A DNA stretch of 64,000 nt from Symsagittifera roscoffensis (GCF_963678635.1 NC_087062.1:37104052-37168051); one strand, 5' to 3'. Shown: positions 53,226-63,332, counted from the stretch's first letter. Made by a program: numbers and translations. The notes: generated from the letters alone by a model not told the origin.

Positions 53226-53752
53226 GGATCCATCGTTTCCGAGAATTTCGCTACTCTCCTTTCATTGGTCTCAAACGCTCTCAGCCTAGGAGTTTGCACT
53301 ACGGAGACTGCTCCGAGCAACGTTCGTCTTATCAGAGGGAATTCAGGGATTTCCTCTGGCAGCTTCTCGTAATCACCCCAGTCTTTCGTCTCTTCTCTCA
53401 CCTTGTAGTATGCCGCAGTGAGACGAGGAATCCTGGTGATCTCACCATTTGTCTTGTCGTAGGGCCTTAGATTCCAGAGCTTCGGAAGTACCTCAATATG
53501 CCCTCTCTCTACTTCTCCCATACAATCACGGAAGTGATCGTCAAAGTTTACGACCGTCATCTCTAGCTCCGATATCTTCGCAAACAATAGGTCTTCGCTC
53601 ATGAGCTCTCGAAGTACACGCTGCTCACACCAATTCAGCGCGCTTCCGTCCACTGCTGATGTGAGGTTCAGGTGCAGCACCGATCTCCTGTACGCTTCCA
53701 ACTTAACATCAGGGAACGCAAACGTGACTGCAGGTCCATAGATCACTGTCAC
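53147..53752 (-). CDS. acc4 C-terminal part (201 aa), element 2
   Basis: Carries YGPAVTFAFPD, DGSALNWC and KLWNLRPYDK, each matched in element 1 acc4. It continues the 280-aa frame upstream across a stop near 53780 and a short gap. Helical; family unknown. Confidence 0.5.
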   Translation of the reverse strand: MTVIYGPAVTFAFPDVKLEAYRRSVLHLNLTSAVDGSALNWCEQRVLRELMSEDLLFAKISELEMTVVNFDDHFRDCMGEVERGHIEVLPKLWNLRPYDKTNGEITRIPRLTAAYYKVREETKDWGDYEKLPEEIPEFPLIRRTLLGAVSVVQTPRLRAFETNERRVAKFSETMDPCFVAEMPQCYSTRDLLTRIRRREVE

Positions 53753-53779
53753 AAACTCCTTGGCTCCTCTGATTAACGC

Positions 53780-54979
53780 TCAGGGATCGGTCCTCATAGC
53801 TAAGCTTAGATCTGTTAGTAGGGACATGCCCCCGACATGTCGTCTCACGTTTTCCTTCCTTTCAATCGTCTCATCCTCTCCTGTTCCAAAGCGATTCTGA
53901 TGCAGGAGGTACTGGATAAGAGTATGCATCAGATCTCTTATCTTATTCCACGAATCCGTGGCTTTCTTCACATCAAATCTCCTCACATTCTCTCTCATCT
54001 GCTCTGGGTAACGTGTCAGGTTCATCAGTCCTCCCAAGTTTTCATGTGTTATTGCAATCAATGTTAGAAGTCCATCTAACCGCAAGTTCTGAAGTCCTTC
54101 GGTGAGCAGTACTACCGGTCCTTTCACGAAGTTTTCTGCTCCAAACGTCACGAACAAGGCTAGTAATTCAACGATTGATACTTCTACGACTACTTGGAGG
54201 AATTCTTTTATCAAGTATCGAGAGAGTTTTGGGTATATTTTCGCCAAGAAGGACGCGATCCATCCGGCTCCTAGCCCTTCCAACATGCTGTCAGTCCGGT
54301 CAAAGCCTTCTTCTCCCTTCACATTTTGTGTCCAGAATGTTTCCAGGGTCACTTGGCATACTCTGTTCACCAACTCGTCCGATTTCTCTTCAGCATTTTC
54401 GGCCAGGCTTACTTCTTTCACTAAGTAGGCATGGATCTTCTTGATCATCACTGGGCCTCGCTCGAAAGCATCCGTGCCCAAAGCTGCTATCCGAAGGGTC
54501 AAGTGCAGCCACTGGTTAGCCTCTGGTTTCGTTCTCAAAACCATCGCTTCCAAATGAGCTCTGGTCTCCTTGGAATTCTCTTTCTCTCTCTTCTCTGTTT
54601 TACTTCCATTCCTCGGAACCATAAATCGTTTGACATCGCTACGATTACTCGATGGTCATCGTCAATTCCCGGCTTCAGTTTGAGTTGTCGACTGAAGTTG
54701 GACAGTTCCAACCCCAGCACTTCGTCTAACACTAACATGGGTAGTGAATTAATCTTAAATCCTCATATCGCTTTCGAGATATCCGACCAGACCGCCGGAA
54801 GTTCGGCACTGAGTGGTCTCAGATTCTCCATCTCTATCTCGCGATTTGGGGCCGATATGATTACATCGTATTCCCTTCTGAGAGCAAAGCCACAATCGCA
54901 TACACGAGTTTTAGTCCATCCGGGAGACGTGCATAACCCGGAGACAGGGCGAACACGGCTCTCGGTGTCATTTTGGTGA
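53780..54979 (-). pseudogene. acc4 N-terminal and middle part, element 2
   Basis: 53780-54622 (280 aa) is almost entirely helical and Leu-rich, with GLLTLIAITHE matched in element 1. 54535-54738 (67 aa) carries MLVLDEV and DLWFRGMEV. Upstream, to about 54979, a frame with SPGYARLPD matches the start of acc4 in element 1. Frameshifts separate the pieces. Confidence 0.5.
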
Positions 54980-55043
54980 GGGAACCTTCTTTCAGGGTAT
55001 CCAATACTTCACCCATTGACTCGAGTATATCTTTTATCGCTGG

Positions 55044-56072
55044 CTAAACAGCGGCTTCGGCTGTCGTAGGCTCTCTGAGTCTGCTCAGAAAACCCCCAGT
55101 ATGTAAATGGTCATTGATGCCAGCAAACACAATTGTGATTGGGTTCATCTCTGTCTGTCTTCGTACCCCAATTGCCATTGACACGGATTGCTTTAGGTCC
55201 AGATCGACCGCTGCCAACATTATAACATCCGGCCAAAACAGAGACTTGGAGGTGTGTACGAAGTCTGATATCGCCACTATCGTAATCTTGGCCTTCCTCC
55301 TTTCTGCCTTATCGTACGCGGCAAAGATGGTCGCATCTTTCTTTATCGCCTTCAACCAGCCGTATCTTTGGACATCACATTCCTGATTCACTTGTTTCGG
55401 GTATACTCTTTCTTTCACATGACCTGGGGGTGTTGTCAGCTGTCTGAACATCTTCACATGTTTTCCAATCGGCGACCTCGTTATCAGAAATCTTTTAGGT
55501 CTCTCTTCTCGATTTCCCTCATCGTGATTAAGTTTCACGTCTTGTAACGGTCTTGCGTTCACTGGGCCCATTGTTTTATTAGAGGGCAGTCCCTCTAGGT
55601 CGGCAAACCTCAAGGCAGTTGTAGAGCTGAAGTTTATGCCAGCCGCTATCAACCAGTCCACTCCTGTTATCGAGTATATTCCGCTGACCGATAACCTTGC
55701 TCTGTTCAGCATCCTCATGGCATCCGCTGCGAAGCTCTCCGTCTGAAGGTTCAGTTTCATCAGGTCATCCTTGTATATGTGCCATGGAGAAGGTATTGGC
55801 CTCGACCACGTTAGAGAGCTCCTGTTTGGACGTCGCTCCTCTCGACTGGTGCTCGTTCTCTCAGATCTCGTATCCGATCTAGAGGTGCTTGTCGTTTCCA
55901 CTGTCGAGTTGACAGGCCCTAATCTTCGTCTAGGATTAATGGTCCTCCTCATGGGCGCTTCCCCCAATCGATCTCGTACATTTGTTCTGTGCCCGGGTTC
56001 GCTGGAGCTTTGCGGCTTATAGATGGTCACGGCAGGGACCGCTTGCAAGCTTGTTTCCAGGTTAGGAGGCAC
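55044..56072 (-). CDS. acc3: GIND-containing protein (342 aa), element 2
   Basis: Residues 1-100 are Arg/Ser/Thr-rich and probably disordered, longer than in element 1. The conserved core (about 115-342) holds TMGPVNARPLQ, a hydrophobic strand ITIVAISDF and IVFAGINDHLHTGG (Gly318-Asp321). It stops at the same relative place as acc3 of element 1, which supports a true gene end there. It starts 42 bases downstream of the acc2 stop. Family not recognised; GxND alone is not enough for an SGNH call. Confidence 0.55.
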   Translation of the reverse strand: MPPNLETSLQAVPAVTIYKPQSSSEPGHRTNVRDRLGEAPMRRTINPRRRLGPVNSTVETTSTSRSDTRSERTSTSREERRPNRSSLTWSRPIPSPWHIYKDDLMKLNLQTESFAADAMRMLNRARLSVSGIYSITGVDWLIAAGINFSSTTALRFADLEGLPSNKTMGPVNARPLQDVKLNHDEGNREERPKRFLITRSPIGKHVKMFRQLTTPPGHVKERVYPKQVNQECDVQRYGWLKAIKKDATIFAAYDKAERRKAKITIVAISDFVHTSKSLFWPDVIMLAAVDLDLKQSVSMAIGVRRQTEMNPITIVFAGINDHLHTGGFLSRLREPTTAEAAV

Positions 56073-56113
56073 AAAGGTGGTAATTGTCGGTTCGTTTGAT
56101 GCTCCCTCTTCCT

Positions 56114-57931
56114 TCAGCGAGTGTCAAAGAGTGCTACTTCCAGTTCATCCAATCGCTCTTGGAAGACTCTGTTCAACCAAGCTTGTCCTTCTATGCTATC
56201 AAAGTGGATGCCGTCAGTGGTCAACCTGGCCTGATCCATAGCCCTCAGCTCATGTTCGATATCCATAAGGATCATCCTTCCGGCATTCTGACTTGCAAGA
56301 TTCCTCAGGATGTTGTTCCACCTGATTGCTCTTTTGTTGTGCCTTCTCCCTACTGCAGCCAATGTCCTCGTGCTCATTGGCACAGTGCAAACGGTCAGTA
56401 CCGCGCAGTTGAACTTTTGCCAGAGGGTAGTAAACAAGCACACCATCATTGATTCCCATAGTGCTTCTTCCTCATCCGAGCTTCTCTCAACTAGGATCGT
56501 TACATATGTCCCAACTAGGATCGTTACATTAGGGATTCTCCCTGGGTTCATCAACTCCACCATCCGAAATAACTGGGCTATCGTCGCGCCTCCAAAAGCC
56601 ATCACCGTGGTGATCCAGGAGGTCCTCAAGCTTGAGAGCACTCTGACCAAGCTGTCTCCCAGTATCAGATGTGATGTCCCCAGTGGTGGTTGCTGCAGGT
56701 TTACTGCCGGGTTACAAGTGGCTCGACTGAAGCAAGCTCTCGGATCCGCCTCCGGAACTCCAGTGAAGTTATACTTCAACTGATTATTCTTTCGCACATC
56801 CATTACCCGTGACACTTTCTTCGCCGGCATCTTTCGTATCTTCCTGTCTGGGACTTTTGAGCTCCCCATTGGTAGCGTTGCATCGCTAACCCCATTTTTG
56901 GTCCTTACGTCTTGGGAGAGCTGTACTCTGCCCGTATCGTCGACCGTTCCATAGGGTGCAGTCAACCCGGAACCTGGCGCATTCCTGTTGGCCACTGGTC
57001 GTCCAGCTGTCTCTATCAGCTTCCTCATCGTCTGCTCCACGATTGGGTCACCTAAGGTATCACTTGGGTCCGAGACTGTCACTCGACCTGTGGTAGCTGG
57101 GAGTCGCGTTTCTGTCGTTTGACTCATTTCTCGAGGCGTCAAGAGCTCCATCGGGGACTGCCCACGAGGAATACTCCTTGCAGGTATCACTTTTTCCACG
57201 GCGGTTGTCAATGCCACCAGTTCCGATCGCTCGTTGTAGTCCAGCCTCAAGCGTTCAATTTCTTCACCCTGCTTTTTGTTGCATTCTTCAAACAATCTCT
57301 TCCACGTGTCTCTGTCGTCATCCGTAATGAGCATGGTCTTAGTCATTTCATCCAGCTCCTTTCTGGTCCTCTCCAGCTCATCTTTCATCTCATCTATATC
57401 TTGCATGGTTTGGTTTGTTTGAACCCCCTGTTCTACTCTCGCCCTCTTTGGTGGCACAGCTATTGTCAGTGGTGAACTAGACGAGGCAGCCTCGCTGTTC
57501 ATCTCTTGATGCATTCTCCTCAGCCCAGGCTTGGGCTTGGAGGGCAAAGGCATCTCACCTGGTTGGTAAGTCCTAGAACTTCCCAGTCCAGGCTCGTTCG
57601 CCAAGTCACTCCCTGAGAGAGCCTCGTTTCTCCACCTCATCACTCTCATGTTCGGGCGGTCTAGTACTCCCCCCTCTCCGTATGCTGCCATCAATAGAAC
57701 TTCCGTGGGGCGGTCCAAACGGTTGTCATGCCCCAAGATGTTTATCAGGGCGGTCAGCAACATGACTACCTCTGGGTCCTCCAGAGTGAAGTCTCGATCC
57801 ATTAGCCGACGATAGATGGCATCTACCATCGGTCCTACATATGCCTCTGCCAGGTCCATCACTTCACCCAAGTTGAAGTTATCCATCCTCTTTTCGGGTT
57901 CGATTCGATTTGATTTACTGATTTGACTCAA
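56114..57931 (-). CDS. acc2: coiled-coil SGNH/GDSL hydrolase-domain protein (605 aa), element 2
   Basis: One uninterrupted frame. Residues 15-125 are a helical N-terminal domain, 160-167 the basic PPKRARVE run like a nuclear-localisation signal, 175-240 a coiled coil, and 250-400 a disordered basic linker. The SGNH domain is about 420-600: GDS at 425-427 (block I), GG at 447-448 (block II), TVCTVPMS strand, and DGIHFD at 573-578 (block V Asp573 and His576). Block III is disturbed: after VGT the Asn-Asp pair seen in element 1 is missing, where a 24-bp tandem repeat (56488-56505 and 56512-56529) lies. SGNH enzymes cleave esters or acyl groups; this copy may be inactive. Confidence 0.78.
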   Translation of the reverse strand: MSQISKSNRIEPEKRMDNFNLGEVMDLAEAYVGPMVDAIYRRLMDRDFTLEDPEVVMLLTALINILGHDNRLDRPTEVLLMAAYGEGGVLDRPNMRVMRWRNEALSGSDLANEPGLGSSRTYQPGEMPLPSKPKPGLRRMHQEMNSEAASSSSPLTIAVPPKRARVEQGVQTNQTMQDIDEMKDELERTRKELDEMTKTMLITDDDRDTWKRLFEECNKKQGEEIERLRLDYNERSELVALTTAVEKVIPARSIPRGQSPMELLTPREMSQTTETRLPATTGRVTVSDPSDTLGDPIVEQTMRKLIETAGRPVANRNAPGSGLTAPYGTVDDTGRVQLSQDVRTKNGVSDATLPMGSSKVPDRKIRKMPAKKVSRVMDVRKNNQLKYNFTGVPEADPRACFSRATCNPAVNLQQPPLGTSHLILGDSLVRVLSSLRTSWITTVMAFGGATIAQLFRMVELMNPGRIPNVTILVGTYVTILVERSSDEEEALWESMMVCLFTTLWQKFNCAVLTVCTVPMSTRTLAAVGRRHNKRAIRWNNILRNLASQNAGRMILMDIEHELRAMDQARLTTDGIHFDSIEGQAWLNRVFQERLDELEVALFDTR

Positions 57932-58257
57932 GTGAGTAATTAAACGATCAATCAGGATCTAGAAAAGAGGTCACGAATATCACACTTGTCCGTTTCACCA
58001 TTTATTTAAAACAGTCAGATAAAAAGATTTTGATCCTAAAATTTATTAAAATCAATCGGTCTCTAAAATTTTGGAAATCGACCTAAGATTGGACAGTCCA
58101 AACTTTGGATCTATTCCTAAGATCGTCATTCAGTTGTTCGTTGTCACTAACTCCTTCTTAACCAGGATCTTAATAACATAACACATCAAATAACATAACA
58201 CACATCTCACACACTACACATACTTTAGTCTGACACCCTCTTGCATGTCATCTTAAC
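57932..58257. other. AT-rich gap between acc2 and acc1 (element 2)
   Basis: No ORF and no strong motif. The equivalent gap exists in element 1 at 14969-15428, so a short untranslated spacer between acc1 and acc2 is a conserved feature of the family. GATCCTAA/AAGATC-type words recur weakly. Confidence 0.55.
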
Positions 58258-59076
58258 TCAGCCTATACTTAAGTAATATTTCTTATGTAAGTATACTTGT
58301 ATATTAGTATCAGAGAAGATTACATGTATGAGCGCGTACAGTTCCCCAGGATGCAGTCGTCCTCTGTTTGGATCGTACACTGGAAGCGAGAGCTCCTTCA
58401 CATCCCTTTCCACGAGGAAGTCTCTCAATCTCGTCAAGGACAAGACTAGGTTTTCCGGGTCTACGTTCCGCTTCTCCGTCGCCCGTGTCACTAAGAAACA
58501 TAGGTATATTCCCGGTATCTCTGACGCCGCCGGAGGCAAGGCTGCTACGCCCCCTATTCCTGGTCTTTGCTTCCAAAGGAACTCTATAATTTTATATTCT
58601 CTCTTAAAATCTGCCGCTAACGCTGTCCTAAAACTCATGTCCGCTGTGATTGCTATCGCACATGTTCTATTTGTGAGTATGAAATCACTATCTGTTAAAA
58701 TTATGCTACTAGAATATTAATTTGGTAAGTTAAAATATGACTCAACTACCCTCCCTATGTCAGGTTTCTTTCGTTCTTCGCCTATTTCTGCTTCTAAATC
58801 CCCTGTCTCTCTTGCTATTCCTAATTTTTTTATTAATAAATTTTCAGTGTGGGTAAGTCCTACCCCCACTCCCGAACAGAAATATCCATCGACGTCCCCA
58901 TCGATCGCATACCGGATATCAAGTCGTGGTTGGAAACCGGAATGAGTAGTTGCCCTTCCTGGGCAGCCCAGGAAGGATCCTCTCTTTCGGTCTTCATGTA
59001 TTTCTTGCTTTCGTGATCTACATCTTGAATCGTGACACTGGTCTCCTTTGGGTCCGACGTCAATTCGTTCAGCCAC
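58258..59076 (-). pseudogene. acc1: macro-like domain protein, element 2
   Basis: The macro-like domain (58258-58638 plus about 20 codons upstream) keeps the ILTDSDFIL strand, a FLVTRATEK strand-helix and the LPVYDPNRGR loop seen in element 1. A TAA at 58717-58719 interrupts the frame; the upstream part in the same frame (58717-59076) holds VGLTHTENLLIKKL. The YDPNRG loop is conserved between two diverged elements, so the atypical loop is a family trait. Confidence 0.66.
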
Positions 59077-59363
59077 TCCAAGACACGCAGATTCGTCAAC
59101 TCTTGTTCGTAGGATTGCTGTTGCTCGTCGTCGAATTCTACCTCGGGTTTCGACCGGTCATCGACCCACTCATTGTCGTGATCATCGACTATGTCAATTT
59201 CCTGTGACACAGTTATTTCTTCTAGACCCACTACTTCTTCCCCTATCTTCTTCAGGTCTATCCTGTCCAGAACAAAATCGTCGCCATAAGGGTTATATTT
59301 CTTCTTGGATCTTGTCCTGTCATTCTGTCGAGTCTGTATCGTGAACGGAAGATCCGGTTCCAA
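58860..59363 (-). pseudogene. acc1 N-terminal region, element 2 (167-aa frame)
   Basis: Acidic frame with EPDLPF, then KYNPYGDDFVLDRI, matching the 121-aa linker ORF of element 1 (16354-16719), followed by NLRVLEWL, which matches the start of acc1. It joins the macro-containing frame by a frameshift near 58880. Confidence 0.55.
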
Positions 59364-59660
59364 GTTCTTGGGAACCTCCCTTTGTTCAGGGTCTTGCCAT
59401 TCCTCTTCTGCTTAGGGTAAAGTTTCATCGTCTGCTTCAATCACCTCATTTAGATCCAGGTCCAGTGGTGTACTTGTTCCTTCCTCTATGACTTCATTCC
59501 CATCGTTCTTTTCCCTGGTGCCCTTCTCATTGACCTCACAAGCAGGTTCCATCATTAGATAATCCCCTCTTCCAGGTCTGCAGGTATGCACCAGTCTTCT
59601 GTCGATGGATTGTGTGGCTTAATATTTTCGAAATGAGCGGCTCGGCCAGTACTCAGTCTA

Positions 59661-60424
59661 TTAAAAGCGTCCCTCCTGGTGTACCTCCGTAATCATGAAG
59701 GGTCCCCTCCACTTTTTTAGGAGCTTTTTTGTTCCTTTCGGTGGTATGACGTTCTGAAATAGCCATACGTAGTCCCCTACCGAATAAGATGTTGCACCAG
59801 CTGCTTTCTTGTCAAATCTTTTCCTCTGTCTTGCCTGTGACTGCTGAGTATTTCGTCTACATAAGTCGTTTAACTCTGCTGACATCTTATTACATCCCTT
59901 ACATAGACCTGTGGTGATGTCTTCTTACCCTCATACTCTGGGTAGAAGATAGTCAAGGGCAAAGACTTCTCGTGCCCGGTCAACATCATATGTGGAAAAA
60001 CTCTGGTGGTGGAATGTTGTGTGCTAATGTAAGCTCCCATCACCTGTGGAAGGTATCTGTCCCAATCGGTCATTTACCTGGAACAATATACCCTCAGCAT
60101 CGACACTAACGTTCGATTCTGCCTTTGCACTAAGCCATTTGTCTGGGGATGGTATGTCGTGGAGTGAGCTTGAGCTACCTGTGAGCGTCTCATCAGCTCC
60201 TTCGTGAGTTCTCCTACAAAAGCTGTTCCTTTATCCGATTGAAACGTCATCGGACAACCATGTCTCGCTATCCACGTATTGATCAGGTGGTCGCACGTCT
60301 CTTCCGCTGAGGCAGTTATGCAGGGCACGGCCTCTGCATACTTCGTGAAGTGATATATCATGACCAAGACTTGATTGTAACCACTGTCTGTCATGCATAT
60401 CTTTTGGTGATCAATCTGTAGCAC
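59661..60424 (-). pseudogene. Integrase core and C-terminal domain, element 2
   Basis: Three frames: 60074-60424 (116 aa) with QIDHQKI (first Asp) and QSDKGTAF (second Asp); 59870-60073 (67 aa); and 59661-59885 (74 aa) ending in the GPF-type RGPFMITEV segment. The third acidic catalytic position is Gln (codon CAA at about 60125) instead of the Glu found in element 1. The zinc finger is missing because of the upstream deletion. Confidence 0.85.
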
Positions 60425-60621
60425 CCCGTTAAGTTCAGATCACTCAATCGACTTTTCAGATTAAACCTTTTTAGAAATTTATCTTTATTGGCTTGATAAG
60501 GACAGTCTTTCACACTATGTTTCTTCAAGTTTTGTGTCTCCTCATAGTCGGTCCTCATCGGCAAAGCGTAACCAAGCTTCTTTCCACGCTGGATTGAAAA
60601 CGTGGTGTCCAGTGTGTTCAA
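60391..60621 (-). pseudogene. Post-protease linker at the RT-deletion junction, element 2
   Basis: Opens like element 1 after its protease (NTLD, then IQRGKKLGYALP) and shares a KFLKR basic segment. Near 60450-60470 it then passes straight into sequence just before the integrase core. RT, RNase H and connection are absent. Confidence 0.8.
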
Positions 60622-60965
60622 TAAAACACTGACACACAGTCCGTTTTGCGTTAACGAGAAGCTCTAGCCAAAAATCACCGAACTTTGACTATTTGGATTC
60701 AGTACTAAACAAACCTGTTTACCATCACTTAACGAATTCAAATTTCTCATTCTAAAAATTGCGACTACTGCTTGTCCCGGCTGTAGTTTTGATTTTCTGT
60801 CTAAAAAAATGGTACCTTGTTTTCATCTGTTATGATTCTATTAATTGGTTTCTTAACATACTTCCGATCCGGGTTCCTAATCCTTATTAGACCGTTGTTC
60901 AAGTCAATCATCACGTCAAAATTCCTGACAAAATCTCTGCCCAAGATGAATTGGTCGGCGTCGTC

Positions 60966-61418
60966 CTAATTCTCTACCACCAGGAAGCTCATCCAAAGAT
61001 CCCGTCCTCCCATGTGGAGGACCGTTATTGGTGTTCTTCCGGCTACGTAAATTGCTCCTCGATTGGCTGCAGCCAGTCTGAGATTCGTCGGAATTAGGTC
61101 TTCCCTCGTGAAGTCCATTCTTTCCCAAGTCTTTATCGGCATCTTACTCACTACCTCTCCAGTGTCCAGAAGCCCTCTGACTCCGATTTTCTTTCTGTCG
61201 TTGGTGTCGAGCAGATGTGCAGTCACATCTGCTTCGTATCCAATGTGTACTGCGTCTTGCTCTATCATGGCGCCATGGCCTATCCTGCGGACTTTGAGTT
61301 CCTCTTCACCCAAATAGATCTGTCCTATCTGGTCACTGTCTGTTGTTACATATGTCCTAGTGTAGATACTGATTCCATCTACGTTCAGCATCACTTGATA
61401 CGGTCCATAGACTTCCAC
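60966..61418 (-). CDS. Aspartic protease (150-aa frame), element 2
   Basis: Contains RGLLDTGEVVSKMP, the Asp-Thr-Gly active-site triad, with no stop in the segment just before it, unlike element 1. Upstream residues form the beta-rich start of the domain. The frame ends in a TAA at about 60966 inside a conserved MSFLVVEN segment, so the domain is truncated. Confidence 0.78.
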   Translation of the reverse strand: MEVYGPYQVMLNVDGISIYTRTYVTTDSDQIGQIYLGEEELKVRRIGHGAMIEQDAVHIGYEADVTAHLLDTNDRKKIGVRGLLDTGEVVSKMPIKTWERMDFTREDLIPTNLRLAAANRGAIYVAGRTPITVLHMGGRDLWMSFLVVEN

Positions 61419-61537
61419 GTAGCGTCCATAAAGCTTCTATACGTGAGGGCCACCTGTTGTTAGTAGTGCTCGCACAGCTTTTGACTTCAAAGTGAACTCT
61501 GATGGTTCACTCAGATTTCTGATTACCTGGTGACCCG

Positions 61538-61852
61538 CTACCGATATATTGACTGTATTTTGCTTCCTTGTGGCACCATACCGAACCTCTGCCCGGAGAT
61601 CACATTAAGTTTCATGCTCAAACTACTTGGTGCCTTTGTTTCTTCGAGTTCTGTTGCCTCGAAGGTATTCAGCTTCTCCTGTAGTTTCTCAATTTCCAAT
61701 TCGAGCTTCACTTTTTGCTCGATTTTTTTCGTTACCAGTTCCTTCTGCACTCTATTTAGAGTATCCCTCGCGGCTGCCCTATAGTCAATCTTGAAGTCGT
61801 CCGCCGCAGTCACCGTTTCCGGTTCACATGTCTCCTCTGTTAGCGCCTGCAT
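61538..61852 (-). CDS. Lys/Glu-rich linker between nucleocapsid and protease (104 aa), element 2
   Basis: Helical, coiled-coil-like segment (KKIEQKVKLELEIEKLQEKL) in the place of the element 1 linker between zinc knuckles and protease. No domain is recognised. Confidence 0.5.
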   Translation of the reverse strand: MQALTEETCEPETVTAADDFKIDYRAAARDTLNRVQKELVTKKIEQKVKLELEIEKLQEKLNTFEATELEETKAPSSLSMKLNVISGQRFGMVPQGSKIQSIYR

Positions 61853-61905
61853 TTTCTTCGTTGCCAGCTCTTGCGGTTTTTCTTTTCAGCGCGCCTCCGC
61901 TTCAC

Positions 61906-62421
61906 TCAATAGGCGAGCCTTGCTGGCTTCACTCCCGATAAAGCTTCCTCGTGCCTTGGATGCTTGATGTCTGCTACAGCATCCCAGATTTGCGGACAAT
62001 CTGATTTAAAATGACCTTCCAAGTTACAAAAGAAACACCTCGGGCCGAATTTTGCAATTAATCCTCTCAAGAAACCTTCATGATCGACTTCTGACGCATC
62101 TTCGTCCTCGAGGCTAAAGCCTATTGCTTTCATGCCCTGTTTGTAAGTTGGGCATGCTGACACATGATGGTCCGTCGAACTGCAATTTGCACAAGAGCGC
62201 CTCTTGTCCATATCATTCCTTGGTTTGTACCAGTTGCTCCCTTGGTTTGCTAGTCCGTTGTTAAAATTGCCGTAATTGTTCTTGTAATATCCAGAACTCG
62301 ATGGAGGTTTCAGTAAAAGATATTCTTTTGACTTGAGCCTCAACTCCTCTGGTGTTGGCGCATTGGTTAATAGTGGTGTGTAATGTGTTGCTAACGTTTT
62401 ACGAAGTTCATCATTCTTCAC
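61906..62421 (-). CDS. Gag end and two CCHC zinc knuckles (171 aa), element 2
   Basis: Carries CANCSSTDHHVSAC and CFFCNLEGHFKSDC, both C-x2-C-x4-H-x4-C knuckles as in element 1. The capsid end and nucleocapsid are continuous here, with no stop after APTP, which shows that the TAA in element 1 is an interruption. Confidence 0.82.
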   Translation of the reverse strand: MKNDELRKTLATHYTPLLTNAPTPEELRLKSKEYLLLKPPSSSGYYKNNYGNFNNGLANQGSNWYKPRNDMDKRRSCANCSSTDHHVSACPTYKQGMKAIGFSLEDEDASEVDHEGFLRGLIAKFGPRCFFCNLEGHFKSDCPQIWDAVADIKHPRHEEALSGVKPARLAY

Positions 62422-63253
62422 ACCATCGATGAATTTTCAGGCTACCGCCAGGTTCATCCTCCTGTTCGAGTCGTCCGGCTGGCTACGCCTTCTAAGCATC
62501 TCCAAATCGTCTAGAAACTTGTCTATCGTCTCATCTTCTCGTTGCCTCTTTTTCTCGAAGCGCATCATTGCTTTGTATCCCTGCACCCCTGAGCCAAAAC
62601 GATTTAACAAGATTTCAAAGATTTTTCCAGCAGTATCCCGAAGATATTGTTTTTTTGGCCATCACACAGTTTAGGGCTGTCCCTTCCAAGTTACTGGTGA
62701 GCGCACTGCACTCTTGCCTTTCTGACAGGTCTTCTTCCTCAAATTGCAGTTTCATGACCTCTATCCAGGTGTCAATGCAGCCTTCAGACTCGTCTTTATA
62801 GCATCTTGGTTTCTTAAAGACTCTTCTGGATTTTTCACTGCGTTCATTTGTTCTAGATAACCTCGTAAGGAATGTCTCCAAAGACCTGTTCAGAGGTTCA
62901 AAGGCTGTGGCTATTGATGTACCCTCTCTTGAATGCCCTGCCTGAGTATCACTGCCCCCTGTAAAGGGTTCTGCACTTGGAACTTCCCTTCTGTCCGATT
63001 CACTTGCATTGTTTCTTCCTTGGCTCGCATGACTCATCCCTGGGCTTGCATGACTCCTGTTCCTGGAATCAGCTCTCCCAGTCGCTAGTGTGCCTGGCGT
63101 CGGTCGTTCGTTTGAGGTCTGTCTGTTGCCAGTTGAACTTGCTCTACTGTTTGAGACCCGTGGTCTTTTTTCTCCTGTGGTATTGCCTGATGAACTGCCC
63201 ATACCTCTAGTGGATCCATATGTCCTCCTCCTTTGATGGTCATTGAAGCTCAC
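62422..63253 (-). pseudogene. Gag capsid region, element 2, frameshifted
   Basis: 62615-63253 (212 aa) has a Ser/Gly/Arg-rich N-terminus and then CIDTWIEVMKLQF, matching the element 1 capsid. A frameshift near 62640 shifts the rest, and a TGA near 62439 interrupts the remaining frame before the nucleocapsid. Confidence 0.68.
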
Positions 63254-63332
63254 CCTCGGCTCCCTGCTGGGACCTCTCGAGTTCAGTTCCCCTTATTTTG
63301 GTCCACTCTTGCTGCCTACTAGCCCGTCCAAC

